Shown here: positions 53,053 through 61,074 of the stretch, one piece after another | How positions within the stretch are numbered: the stretch's first letter is position 1 | Layout: each line of letters starts with the position of its first letter | From: Desulfobacterales bacterium | Lineage (GTDB): Bacteria; Desulfobacterota; Desulfobacteria; Desulfobacterales; JAFDDL01 | Direction: 5' to 3' | NCBI GenBank assembly: GCA_034003325.1 | Contig: JAVEYW010000002.1 | Location: 62,001 to 126,000, forward strand | Length of the DNA stretch: 64,000 bases | Notes under the pieces: generated by a model | Databases searched by the model: none | Told to the model about the DNA's origin: nothing | What the model saw: only the letters and a program-made list of their open reading frames with translations | Made by a program: the position numbers and the translations under genes

Positions 53053-54131
53053 TTGTCGTCAACTCTTCTCAATGCCAGCCCCATGGCAATGGCTGCCTGG
53101 GGTGCTATTTGTTCTAAATATGACGCGTCAAAACCTTCATCATCTATATTCAGGTTTCCAAACGGTTTAATGGTTTCAACGTCGGCACCGGTCTCTGCAA
53201 TCAAGCGCTCCCGGATAGCATTCATTTTAGACCCGCCACCACTGAGAATAATCCGTCCAATACGGTCATCCGGAAAGGAAGAATAATAAAAATCAAGAGC
53301 ACGCCGAATTTCATCGATCCACTCCTCGGATACGTCCGAAATAATTGCAGCCAGATTCTCTGCGGAAAGACGCCCCGAGGAATCATCCCGTTTTATTCTC
53401 TCGGCTTCTTCTATGCTGCAATCGCACTGGAAGGCAATTTTTTGGTTTATCAGGTTGCAACCGAAGGAAATATCTCTCATAAACAGTGACGTAAAGCCCT
53501 TTAAAATGTTAAGCGAGGTTTTGCTCGCGCCGATATCGATCAGCGCGGTGGCCGGGACGTCGGATTCATCCGTTTCGTCCGCCATAAGGTGCACGTAGCT
53601 TGATTCATATACATTCTGAAGCGCAAAAGCATCCACATCAATAATGGCCGGCTCAAGACCGGCCATCTGAACCAAATTGATGTAATCGCTGATAAGCTCC
53701 TTTTTGGCCGCCACCAACAGCACATTCATCTGATCCGGATTGTGCTCGCTTTCCCCTAAAACCTGAAAATCCAGATTCACATCGTTAACATCGAATGGAA
53801 TATATTGTTCGGCTTCAAAATGAATCGTCTCCAACAACTGCTCTTCGCTGATTTTCTGAAGATTGATTTTTTTGATAATAATTGAATACCCGCCGATTGA
53901 AAGCGCTACTTTCTTTTCTCTTATATTGTATGTTTTGAATAACTGGCGAATCGCATCCGCCACGGCCTGGGGATCATTGATAGCGCCCTCTTCGATTAGA
54001 CCGGGTGGAAGCTCCGTCATACCGAATTTTTTTAATGTTCGGGCATTTTTGGAAGATTTGATTTCGGCAACTTTAATGGATTGGGAACCGATATCCAGGC
54101 CAACGAGATGGTCTTTTCTTTTAAACACCAT
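53049..54131 (-). CDS. pilM: Type IV pilus assembly ATPase-like protein PilM
   Basis: An actin/FtsA-like cytoplasmic protein of 360 aa that docks to the PilN N-terminus. Visible motifs are LVGLDIGSQSIKVAEI at residues 9-24 (phosphate 1), TALIDIGASKTSLNILKGF (phosphate 2) and IGRIILSGGGSKMNAI (adenosine). It is the first gene of pilMNOPQ, and its stop overlaps the pilN start. The ATG at 54131 has GAGAGC before it. The upstream 948 nt are gene-free and should hold its promoter. No pilB, pilT, pilC or pilA gene is in the window. Confidence 0.95.
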   Translation of the reverse strand: MVFKRKDHLVGLDIGSQSIKVAEIKSSKNARTLKKFGMTELPPGLIEEGAINDPQAVADAIRQLFKTYNIREKKVALSIGGYSIIIKKINLQKISEEQLLETIHFEAEQYIPFDVNDVNLDFQVLGESEHNPDQMNVLLVAAKKELISDYINLVQMAGLEPAIIDVDAFALQNVYESSYVHLMADETDESDVPATALIDIGASKTSLNILKGFTSLFMRDISFGCNLINQKIAFQCDCSIEEAERIKRDDSSGRLSAENLAAIISDVSEEWIDEIRRALDFYYSSFPDDRIGRIILSGGGSKMNAIRERLIAETGADVETIKPFGNLNIDDEGFDASYLEQIAPQAAIAMGLALRRVDDK

Positions 54132-55079
54132 GTTCAGCTCTCATTCACCAAACGTATATTCATGTGAAAAGCAACGGCAACAAAGGGTTGCCAGGTAAAC
54201 GCTCTCGGCAAATCACGCCGCGACTGAAACAAAGGCCTGACATGCCGCGGACTTTCCCTTTTTTAAAAAACCATTTTCAAAGATTCCCCCGTTGTGAATA
54301 AGAGGCACCACGGGGCGCCTTAACATGGGGCCGAATAACGACACAACAATATCTTCAAGCCAGCCTTAAATCCCTCCGGAGTAAAGAGAAATGGATAATT
54401 CGAATTTCTCCGGTCTCACCTCGTCCGGAAGACACCGCTTGCCCGGCACGAAGCAATCAGACTCTCTTTATAGCAACAATCGCTCTATACACAACCTTCT
54501 TATATAATAGTACTGTAGATAAAAAAAGGCTTGAATTAACCGGTCAACACCGAAAGTCTTACATTACGTTTTCAACATAAAAAACAAAATGTCAACCAAA
54601 ATTTTTATTTTTCTTCACAATTAAGGGTACATAACCGACCCCCTGATGCGTTAACATGTCTAACAACATCTCTCCCGATCCCCCCAAATAATCGTTTATC
54701 AATATAAAATCAACAAGATATCTGTGAGAAAAGGCGGGAAAGCAGTGTCACAAATAGAATGAATACTTCATTGAAAAAAAATTGATATCAACAACTTGGG
54801 GGATTGTTTTGAACGCAATGCATTATGCCGTTGCGCAAACCTTGCATAAGGCCCGTAATGGTCCCACGGGGCCACCGCTTTGTTGAGCGCATAGCCCGTA
54901 GACAGGTTAAACAATAATAGTTTTAATTAAAATAAAGGTTTAGCTTGACTTTTCCGCGCGTTTTTTCTAAAAACATTCACAAGAGGTCATTTAGACAAGC
55001 ACCCTGTCCCGCCATGAGAATAATAGTTTTTCCGTTTGTTCTTTTGTGCGCGTACCCCGTTACTTCGGAAAAAAAATAG
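54132..55079. other. 948-nt gene-free region between pilM and the pilS-like gene
   Basis: No open frame with a ribosome binding site is seen. It is AT-rich from about 54480 to 55020. Visible structures are a dyad GAGAAAT/ATTTCTC at 54386-54410 and a promoter-like pair at 54945-54973. I looked for a cyclic-di-GMP (GEMM) riboswitch and found no convincing match. The region could hold a small RNA. Confidence 0.6.
54945..54973 (+). promoter_or_regulatory. Candidate sigma-70 promoter of the PilS-like gene
   Basis: TTGACT and TAAAAA are 17 nt apart, about 107 nt upstream of the kinase start at 55080. The -10 match is poor. Confidence 0.35.
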
Positions 55080-56567
55080 ATGCGCGATCCGTCATCGGAA
55101 GACAAGGGCAAACCCTATCGCCTTGTAAAATACTTTACCTTCTCAAGCCTTGTGGTTATTTTCATTGGCGCCCTTATTCTCTCCGTGCTTTTTACACACG
55201 GATTTAGAACCGTTTATCGAAATAAAAGTGAAGATTATGCTCGACTTCTAATAGAGAATCTGAACCATCAAGTTTTCTACCAGTTCAATATTCCCGTTGC
55301 GTGGCGATTTGAAAAAATTCAACTTCGAAATAAAGAGCAATTCGAACTAATGGACAATGTGGTTCGCAACACCCTTCACAGCTTTAATGTTGATATGGTT
55401 AATATTTACAACATGAGCAACGTCATTTCATACAGCTTTGATACTTCTCTTGTCGGGCGTGAAAACGCGGGTGGAACCGGATACCAGCAGGCGGTAGAAG
55501 GGCTTTTCAGCTCCAAGCTGGTTCAACGCGGCAGCTTTTTTGAAATATTGATCGGTGCACCCAAGGAGGTAAAAATGGTCACCTTTGCCCCTTTGCGCGC
55601 TGAATCCCCAACCCTTATTTTCCTCAAAGGAAAGGGCTTTGTTTTCTCGCCGCTTCGCATGCAACAGCCTGAAAATGAGCACCCCGGCCCCATCCTCGGT
55701 GTTTTTGAAATCGTACAGAATCTTTCCGATGACTACAAAACCATCTTCAGGTTTCAAAAAATGGTTGTTATCGCCTGCACGACCGTGATGGGATTGCTAT
55801 TTCTCGTGCTCCGCTTTGTCGTAAAGCGAGGCGAAGGCATCCTTGAATCCCGTGCTCAAGAGCGGCTCCGGTTAAAGGAACAACTGAGCCGCGCCGCCCG
55901 CCTGTCGGCCCTGGGCGAGCTGACCGCCGGTATCTCTCATGAAATCCGTAACCCGTTGGGCATCATTCGAAGCTCTGCGGAATTGTTAAAGAAAAAAATG
56001 GCGAAATTTGACCCGGCGAACCAAATACCGAACATCATCGTCGAAGAAGCCAATCGCCTAAACGCCATTATTACCGACTTTCTCAATTACGCAAAACCCA
56101 ATCCACCGAATCTGACATCCATTCGAATAGAATCGGTAATTGAAAAAAACATCTCGTTTCTCTCCGCCCAACTCAAGGACAAACAAATTCATATTCAACG
56201 CCAATACGCAGATCAACTACCTGAAATCTTAGCTGATTCATCCATGCTTTACCAGGCGTTTCTTAACATCTTGATTAATGCCATGCAAGCAATGACGGAA
56301 GGCGGAACCATTGACGTCTCCGTCGAAACCGTCAACAACACCGGCGTTCAAATAGCCATTCGGGACGAGGGGCAAGGCATACCCGAATCGGCCATGGAGA
56401 ACATTTGGGACCCCTTCTTTACTACCAAGGATACTGGAACCGGCTTAGGGCTCGGCATTGTAAAAAATATCATAGAGTCCCATGGTGGCGACATCATAAT
56501 TGAAAATCGTCCCGTAAAAGGAGCTCAGGTTACCATCACCCTTCCACTCAAACAAGGTGAAAGCTAA
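55080..56567 (+). CDS. Membrane sensor histidine kinase (PilS/AtoS-like)
   Basis: A 495-aa kinase with two transmembrane helices (FTFSSLVVIFIGALILSVLF at residues 19-38; MVVIACTTVMGLLFLVLRFV near 227-246) flanking a periplasmic domain of about 185 residues. HisKA (LGELTAGISHEIRNPLGIIR, phospho-His at about residue 284) and a HATPase domain (NILINAMQAMTEGG, GTGLGLGIVKNIIESHGG) follow. It is adjacent to the pil cluster but reads away from it, and its stop overlaps the start of a sigma-54 response regulator (TAATG), so they are a cognate pair. PilS is plausible, but no pilin target gene is visible to test it. The ATG at 55080 has a weak site. Confidence 0.87.
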   Translation: MRDPSSEDKGKPYRLVKYFTFSSLVVIFIGALILSVLFTHGFRTVYRNKSEDYARLLIENLNHQVFYQFNIPVAWRFEKIQLRNKEQFELMDNVVRNTLHSFNVDMVNIYNMSNVISYSFDTSLVGRENAGGTGYQQAVEGLFSSKLVQRGSFFEILIGAPKEVKMVTFAPLRAESPTLIFLKGKGFVFSPLRMQQPENEHPGPILGVFEIVQNLSDDYKTIFRFQKMVVIACTTVMGLLFLVLRFVVKRGEGILESRAQERLRLKEQLSRAARLSALGELTAGISHEIRNPLGIIRSSAELLKKKMAKFDPANQIPNIIVEEANRLNAIITDFLNYAKPNPPNLTSIRIESVIEKNISFLSAQLKDKQIHIQRQYADQLPEILADSSMLYQAFLNILINAMQAMTEGGTIDVSVETVNNTGVQIAIRDEGQGIPESAMENIWDPFFTTKDTGTGLGLGIVKNIIESHGGDIIIENRPVKGAQVTITLPLKQGES

Positions 56568-57943
56568 TGGAAACCATTTTAATCGTCGATGATGAAAAAA
56601 ACTATCCGCTTATTTTAAGTGCCGTTTTGGAGGATGAAGGGTTTGAAGCCCTCACCGCAAACAGCGGCGCTGAAGCGCTAACCATTCTTAACCAGGCGGA
56701 AATCGATTTGGTTTTAACCGATATGAAAATGCCGGCAATGGACGGAATAGAATTACTGGAACACATCAAGGCGAAAGATCCGGAATTGCCCGTCATTATG
56801 ATGACGGCTCATGGAACAGTGGATAAGGCTGTCGAAGCGATGCAAAAGGGCGCGTACAGTTACATTCTCAAGCCCTTTGATAATGACCGGTTAATCCTTT
56901 ACGTCAATAAGGCCATTGAAATGTTCCGGGTGGTAAAGGAAAACCGTCTCCTGAGAAATCAGGTGGAATCCCTTTACCGGTTCGATAACATTATCGGAAA
57001 AAGCCGCGCCATGCAGGACTTGTTCGAAACCATTCGAAAAGTGGCGCCTGCCAATGCCACCGTGCTGATAGAGGGAGAAAACGGCACCGGCAAGGAACTA
57101 GTGGCCAAAGCCATCCATTATAACGGGCCTCGTCGAGACAAACCATTTGTAGCGGTTAATTGCAGTGCGTTGGCCGAAACCTTGCTTGAAAGTGAGCTCT
57201 TCGGGCATGAAAAAGGGGCGTTTACAGGCGCCATTGCTTTGAAAAAAGGACGCTTTGAGCTGGCGGATGGGGGCACCTTGTTTTTGGATGAAATCGGCGA
57301 AATGTCCCTTAACCTTCAAGTGAAGCTTCTTCGCGTGCTTCAGGAGCGAATGTTTGAACGGGTAGGGGGCACCAAATCCCTAACCGTTGATGTCCGCATT
57401 ATTGCAGCCACAAACAAGCAGCTGAAAAAAGAAGTTGAAAGCGGCCGTTTTCGAGAAGATCTATATTACCGGTTAAATGTGCTGCATTTTTTAATTCCCG
57501 CGTTGAAAGATCGAAAAGAGGATATTCGGTTGTTGGTAGAGCACTTTATCCGCAAATACGCGAACGAAAGGAAAAGCGGTGTGCCCGTAACCGGCACGCA
57601 CCAGGATGTCGAACGTCTTTTTTACGACTATTCCTGGCCCGGCAACGTCCGAGAGTTGGAAAATGTGATTGAACGCGCCATGATCATGTGTCCCGGGGAA
57701 AAAATATCCGTCGCCGATCTACCGAAAAATTTCACCAGCCAGGCGGGAAGCGCCTGGCAGATTGACGCCGTTCCCATCACGGCCAATCTGAATGACACGC
57801 TGGCAATGGTGGAAAAAATGATGATCGAGCGCGCCCTGAATGCAACCGGAAATGTTCAGACCCGAGCAGCGGAGTTGCTCGGCATCGGAAAAAGCGGTCT
57901 GAATCAAAAAATTAAAAAATTTAAGCTGGATGTCGGCCATTAA
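56567..57943 (+). CDS. Sigma-54 response regulator (PilR/AtoC-like)
   Basis: A 458-aa activator. The receiver domain has Asp52 in LVLTDMKM. The AAA+ domain has GENGTGKE, an intact GAFTGA at 217-222 and LFLDEIGEMSLNLQVKLLRV. The Fis-type helix-turn-helix (QTRAAELLGIGKSGLNQKIK) ends the protein. It is translationally coupled to the preceding kinase. The nearness to pilMNOPQ suggests a PilR role in pilin gene control, but AtoC/NtrC-type regulators share this architecture, so the target is open. It converges on a TPR protein with 4 nt between stops. Confidence 0.92.
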   Translation: METILIVDDEKNYPLILSAVLEDEGFEALTANSGAEALTILNQAEIDLVLTDMKMPAMDGIELLEHIKAKDPELPVIMMTAHGTVDKAVEAMQKGAYSYILKPFDNDRLILYVNKAIEMFRVVKENRLLRNQVESLYRFDNIIGKSRAMQDLFETIRKVAPANATVLIEGENGTGKELVAKAIHYNGPRRDKPFVAVNCSALAETLLESELFGHEKGAFTGAIALKKGRFELADGGTLFLDEIGEMSLNLQVKLLRVLQERMFERVGGTKSLTVDVRIIAATNKQLKKEVESGRFREDLYYRLNVLHFLIPALKDRKEDIRLLVEHFIRKYANERKSGVPVTGTHQDVERLFYDYSWPGNVRELENVIERAMIMCPGEKISVADLPKNFTSQAGSAWQIDAVPITANLNDTLAMVEKMMIERALNATGNVQTRAAELLGIGKSGLNQKIKKFKLDVGH

Positions 57944-57947
57944 AAGA

Positions 57948-58631
57948 TTATCCCGCCAATTCGTTTGTCGCAAGTTCCGTATAAATCGAATTCGGGTGTT
58001 TCTCGGAAAGTTGGCTTAATACCTTCACCTGTAAATCTTTTTTCCCCAAAAGGCCATATAATCGCCCAAGGGTAAAAAGGGCCTCATCGTCCATCAGCAT
58101 GTCGGGCTTCCCGGATAGTTTTTCAAATAATTGAACCGCCTTTTCATATTCCTTCTGCGCCTCATAGGCATAACCAAGCCCGAAGGCGGCCATGTTTTTC
58201 AGTAATGGCGAGGAGTTGAAATCGTTCATAGCCTGCAAATACAAGGCCGCGGCGCCGTCAAATTTTCCGGCCCGAAAAGAATAATGAGCCGCTGACAGTC
58301 GTGCAAATTTTCCGCAATCCTTTCCGGCATAATTGTCTATAACCATTTGAATATCCGGCTGAACCAATTCGTAAGCCTTTTGCGGCCCCTTCTCCGTAAC
58401 CGCCTTGTCATACTGATGCATCAACCGTGTCAGCAACAAGGATCCTCGGTTTTCCGATTTATTCGAAAAATAATTAATCACCGAGAACAGCACCAGAACG
58501 CCCAATAATACGCCAGCACCCAGCAATATTTTGGTTTTGTGCATCAATGCCTGTTTAAGCAGCCTTGAAGAAAACGAGATAAACTCATCCGGTTCCTTAA
58601 GGCTTTTCCGTGACACCCGCAAGCCGCCCAT
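57948..58631 (-). CDS. Membrane-anchored TPR protein (YfgM/BamD-like)
   Basis: A 227-aa protein with one N-terminal transmembrane helix (ILLGAGVLLGVLVLFSVINYF at residues 35-55) and a periplasmic tetratricopeptide region (SLLLTRLMHQYDKAVTEKG, ARLSAAHYSFRAGKFDGAAA, ALFTLGRLYGLLGKKDLQVK). The overall arrangement resembles YfgM, a periplasmic TPR protein linked to the SecYEG translocon. The SDKHPNS-like end (SEKHPNSIYTELATNELAG) is common in this family. The ATG at 58631 has GGCGGA. It precedes no obvious operon partner; an SH3 protein lies 83 nt upstream on the same strand. The exact function is not certain. Confidence 0.78.
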   Translation of the reverse strand: MGGLRVSRKSLKEPDEFISFSSRLLKQALMHKTKILLGAGVLLGVLVLFSVINYFSNKSENRGSLLLTRLMHQYDKAVTEKGPQKAYELVQPDIQMVIDNYAGKDCGKFARLSAAHYSFRAGKFDGAAALYLQAMNDFNSSPLLKNMAAFGLGYAYEAQKEYEKAVQLFEKLSGKPDMLMDDEALFTLGRLYGLLGKKDLQVKVLSQLSEKHPNSIYTELATNELAG

Positions 58632-58714
58632 TTATTTCCGCCCCCATTATTTAACCGTCTAAAAGGTGGTTATCATCAACCCCGCGTCTCCTTCAGCCTT
58701 TCGAGCAAATCGAA

Positions 58715-59170
58715 TCAGGGCCAGACTAAAGAGCTGTGAATCCAGCCCGTATCCCCATCGGCATGTTGGACTTGAAGCCACTTTCCCTCGCGTTTTAACA
58801 CCTTGAAAGGAATTCCTTTTTCAACCTTAAAAAGCGTTTCGTTTTTGGTGTCGGGTCCGGACCGTACATTGCAATTATTTTGTTTTACGATCACGGCCGG
58901 AATTTTGTCCACGAGCGACTTGTGTATCCAGCCCTCATCCCCTTCAAAATCCCGGAACCGGTACCAATCGCCTTTTTTTTCTACAATATCAAGCGGGTGA
59001 TATTTCTCTACCTTCCACAATAAATCTTTGGACTGTCCCGGCCCAGATCGAATATTGGCTTCCGGCACACTCACGGCGAATGGCTCCGCTAACACCGGTT
59101 GCGCCATGGATATTATCCATATCGTCATACCGACCGCTGCTGACATTATAACAAATCGTCTGCCTATCAT
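58715..59170 (-). CDS. Exported protein with two bacterial SH3 domains
   Basis: A 151-aa exported protein. The signal peptide has the core MSAAVGMTIWIISMAQPVLA with cleavage after about residue 28. Two bacterial SH3 modules follow: ANIRSGPGQSKDLLWKVEKY...GWIHKSLVDK at about 38-88, and CNVRSGPDTKNETLFKVEKG...GWIHSSLVWP at about 99-151. Such domains usually bind peptidoglycan or metals at the envelope. I use the ATG at 59170, where GGGAGACG precedes it; the earlier ATG at 59185 does not have a ribosome binding site. It starts 27 nt after the metallophosphoesterase gene ends, on the same strand. Confidence 0.85.
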   Translation of the reverse strand: MIGRRFVIMSAAVGMTIWIISMAQPVLAEPFAVSVPEANIRSGPGQSKDLLWKVEKYHPLDIVEKKGDWYRFRDFEGDEGWIHKSLVDKIPAVIVKQNNCNVRSGPDTKNETLFKVEKGIPFKVLKREGKWLQVQHADGDTGWIHSSLVWP

Positions 59171-59197
59171 GGATCGTCTCCCCATCGTTGCTTGCTG

Positions 59198-59866
59198 TTA
59201 AACACTGAAAAAAGTTTCATCCGGCAATCGAACACAGGTCAGCTCATTGTTGTAAACTGCCCCGGTATCTATACCGATTTTATTTTTCTGCACCAACGGT
59301 TCTTGAAACGGCGTATGCCCAAACACCACCCGTTTGCCAAAATCTCCCTTTGATTGAATAAAACGATCCCTGATCCACAACAGATCACCAGCTACCTGCC
59401 TTTCCAGGGGAACCCCCACTCTTAAGCCCGCATGAACGAATATATAATCGGTTGTCTCGTGAAATAAAACAAGGGAACGAAAAAAGTCAAGATGTTCCTC
59501 CGGTATCGGCCCACCCTCGCCCCGCCAATGCTTCAGATAGCTATCAAGCGTCGGCTGCCCGCCATCCTGAAGATAATTTAGGCGATCGGCTCCGGACAGA
59601 TATTTTTCCAGCATCTCTTCATGATTGCCTTTAAGGAAGATAATTCGAGAATATTTCTTCCTTAACGTTACCAAATATTCAACCACTTCAAAAGCATTCG
59701 GACCCCGGTCGATGTAGTCACCGAGAAAAATCAACTTGTCAAGGTTCCAGTCCACATCTATCTTTCCCATCAGCGCCACGAGCTTATCATAACACCCGTG
59801 AATATCTCCCACGGCAAAGATTCTTTCCCTGTCCTCGCCGCTGCGCTGCCTGGGGTTCCCTACCAT
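59198..59866 (-). CDS. Serine/threonine-phosphatase-like metallophosphoesterase
   Basis: A 222-aa PPP-family metallophosphatase with the full metal-binding set: IFAVGDIHGCYDKL (GDxHG), IFLGDYIDRGPNAFEV (GDxxDRG) and IFLKGNHEEML (GNHE), then FVHAGLRVG with a histidine ligand and VFGHTPF. The length matches bacterial PrpA/ApaH-like PPP phosphatases. The substrate could be phosphoproteins or diadenosine polyphosphates. I use the ATG at 59866 (MVGNPRQRSG). A longer open frame begins at 59980, overlapping the Fur-FeoA gene; its extra part lacks homology to the family. Confidence 0.88.
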   Translation of the reverse strand: MVGNPRQRSGEDRERIFAVGDIHGCYDKLVALMGKIDVDWNLDKLIFLGDYIDRGPNAFEVVEYLVTLRKKYSRIIFLKGNHEEMLEKYLSGADRLNYLQDGGQPTLDSYLKHWRGEGGPIPEEHLDFFRSLVLFHETTDYIFVHAGLRVGVPLERQVAGDLLWIRDRFIQSKGDFGKRVVFGHTPFQEPLVQKNKIGIDTGAVYNNELTCVRLPDETFFSV

Positions 59867-59885
59867 AGAACACCCGAAAAACGAT

Positions 59886-60578
59886 TCATGCGCTATCCTC
59901 TGAAGACGCCGGCTGCACAAGGATCTTCCGGGCCAACCCCCTTCCGAGACTATAGCGCTTTTGATCCAGGGCAATGACAATCTGCCCGCTTTTATAGTTT
60001 GTAATTATTTCGGCAATATCGCCTCGCCGCAACCCCATGGCCGTTAAACGCATTTGAACCGTACCGCCGCCGAGGATATCCGTTATCACCACGCGTTCTC
60101 CCGGCTGAGCCGATTCAAGGGCAGTGGTAATCGTTCGGTCCGCTTGGCAATCACGACATATCCCATATATTTCCATTTTGTGCTGAAGCATATGAAAGCC
60201 ACGGCTTGCCGCAATTTCCAGTTGCAGGTCTTCGAGCACCGAATTGGCAAACTCTATGATTTTGCCACATTTGATGCAGATCATATGGTCATGATGGTCC
60301 CCTAAATGCCGGTGCTCGTATCGAGTGGGCGCTTTTTCAAATGTGTTTTTTTGGGCAAACCCATATCGGCACATCATGAGCAATGTGCTTCGTACAAAAT
60401 CACGTTGAAACTGGTGACCGTTTTGCTTGAGCAGATCTTGAAGTTCATCCACGGTCACATGTTGTTCCGTCTGGAGGAATACCGCCAATATTTTGAAACG
60501 ATCTTCAAATCGGTCAACATCTTCCTGTTGAAACAGTTTTTTAAACTGCTCTTGTTCCTGACGGTGAAGCGGTTTCAT
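59886..60578 (-). CDS. Fur-family regulator fused to a FeoA domain
   Basis: A 230-aa fusion. Residues 1-148 are a Fur regulator: an N-terminal winged helix (RFEDRFKILAVFLQTEQHVT, HQFQRDFVRSTLLMMCRYGF), the metal site DHHDHMICIKCGKIIEF with the HHDH and CxxC cysteines, and a further CRDC zinc pair at about 146. Residues 155-230 are a FeoA-like SH3 domain (LESAQPGERVVITDILGGGT, RLTAMGLRRGDIAEIITNYK, YSLGRGLARKILV). Separately, Fur represses iron-uptake genes and FeoA assists the FeoB iron transporter. The fused domain could modulate iron sensing. It begins 20 nt before the phosphoesterase start. The ATG at 60578 has only a weak site. Confidence 0.9.
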   Translation of the reverse strand: MKPLHRQEQEQFKKLFQQEDVDRFEDRFKILAVFLQTEQHVTVDELQDLLKQNGHQFQRDFVRSTLLMMCRYGFAQKNTFEKAPTRYEHRHLGDHHDHMICIKCGKIIEFANSVLEDLQLEIAASRGFHMLQHKMEIYGICRDCQADRTITTALESAQPGERVVITDILGGGTVQMRLTAMGLRRGDIAEIITNYKSGQIVIALDQKRYSLGRGLARKILVQPASSEDSA

Positions 60579-60733
60579 ATATAGACCCTATGGCCGATAG
60601 CCCTTCCCTCGAAGGCCGCACATCCCATTGAAGTTACAATAGAAATCGGTTCCGTTGGTAAAACACATAACGGGGGTGCGCCTCTCTGTCCATCGTCCGG
60701 CTTTTTTGTTTGCTGCCGCTACGCGGCTGTAAT

Positions 60734-60979
60734 TCATTTAGGACCGGGAATATTATAGGTGGTGCAGGAGCCGCCTGAACAGGTTCGCGTTTGGGCACTG
60801 GGGACACTTGCGGCGCCATCGCCGCCGCCGGTCATGGCATAATTGGTAGCACTCATCACGCGCTCGGGAGCCGTGCTGCCGCATTTCGGGCAGGTTACGG
60901 TTTCATTCCCTTCCACGCGCATAACCAGCTTTTCAAAAAATTCCATACAGTTAATACATTTATATTCATATATCGGCAT
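60734..60979 (-). CDS. FmdB-type zinc-ribbon protein
   Basis: An 81-aa small protein of the FmdB regulatory/zinc-ribbon family. It begins MPIYEYKCINCMEFFEKLVM with CxxC, followed by CPKCGST, so four cysteines form a zinc ribbon; the C-terminal part is a Gly/Ser/Ala-rich tail ending with CSGGSCTTYNIPGPK. The start is the ATG at 60979, where GGAG lies 7 nt upstream; the frame can be extended but without a ribosome binding site. The role is unproven; members are often linked to formate/formamide operons. It lies 155 nt upstream of the Fur-FeoA gene on the same strand. Confidence 0.85.
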   Translation of the reverse strand: MPIYEYKCINCMEFFEKLVMRVEGNETVTCPKCGSTAPERVMSATNYAMTGGGDGAASVPSAQTRTCSGGSCTTYNIPGPK

Positions 60980-61074
60980 GCTCTTACTCCAAAAAAAATT
61001 TGCGCTGGCACACTTCTCCATTCTAAACGCTCAAATGACAGCACTTTACATCCTTACACACGGTAAAACAACCC

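Noticed and set aside
54132..54480. Cyclic-di-GMP riboswitch upstream of pilM
   Set aside because: Expected for pilus genes, but the conserved GEMM segments (such as the GCAAAGC and GGGTAAC-type blocks) are absent on the minus strand.
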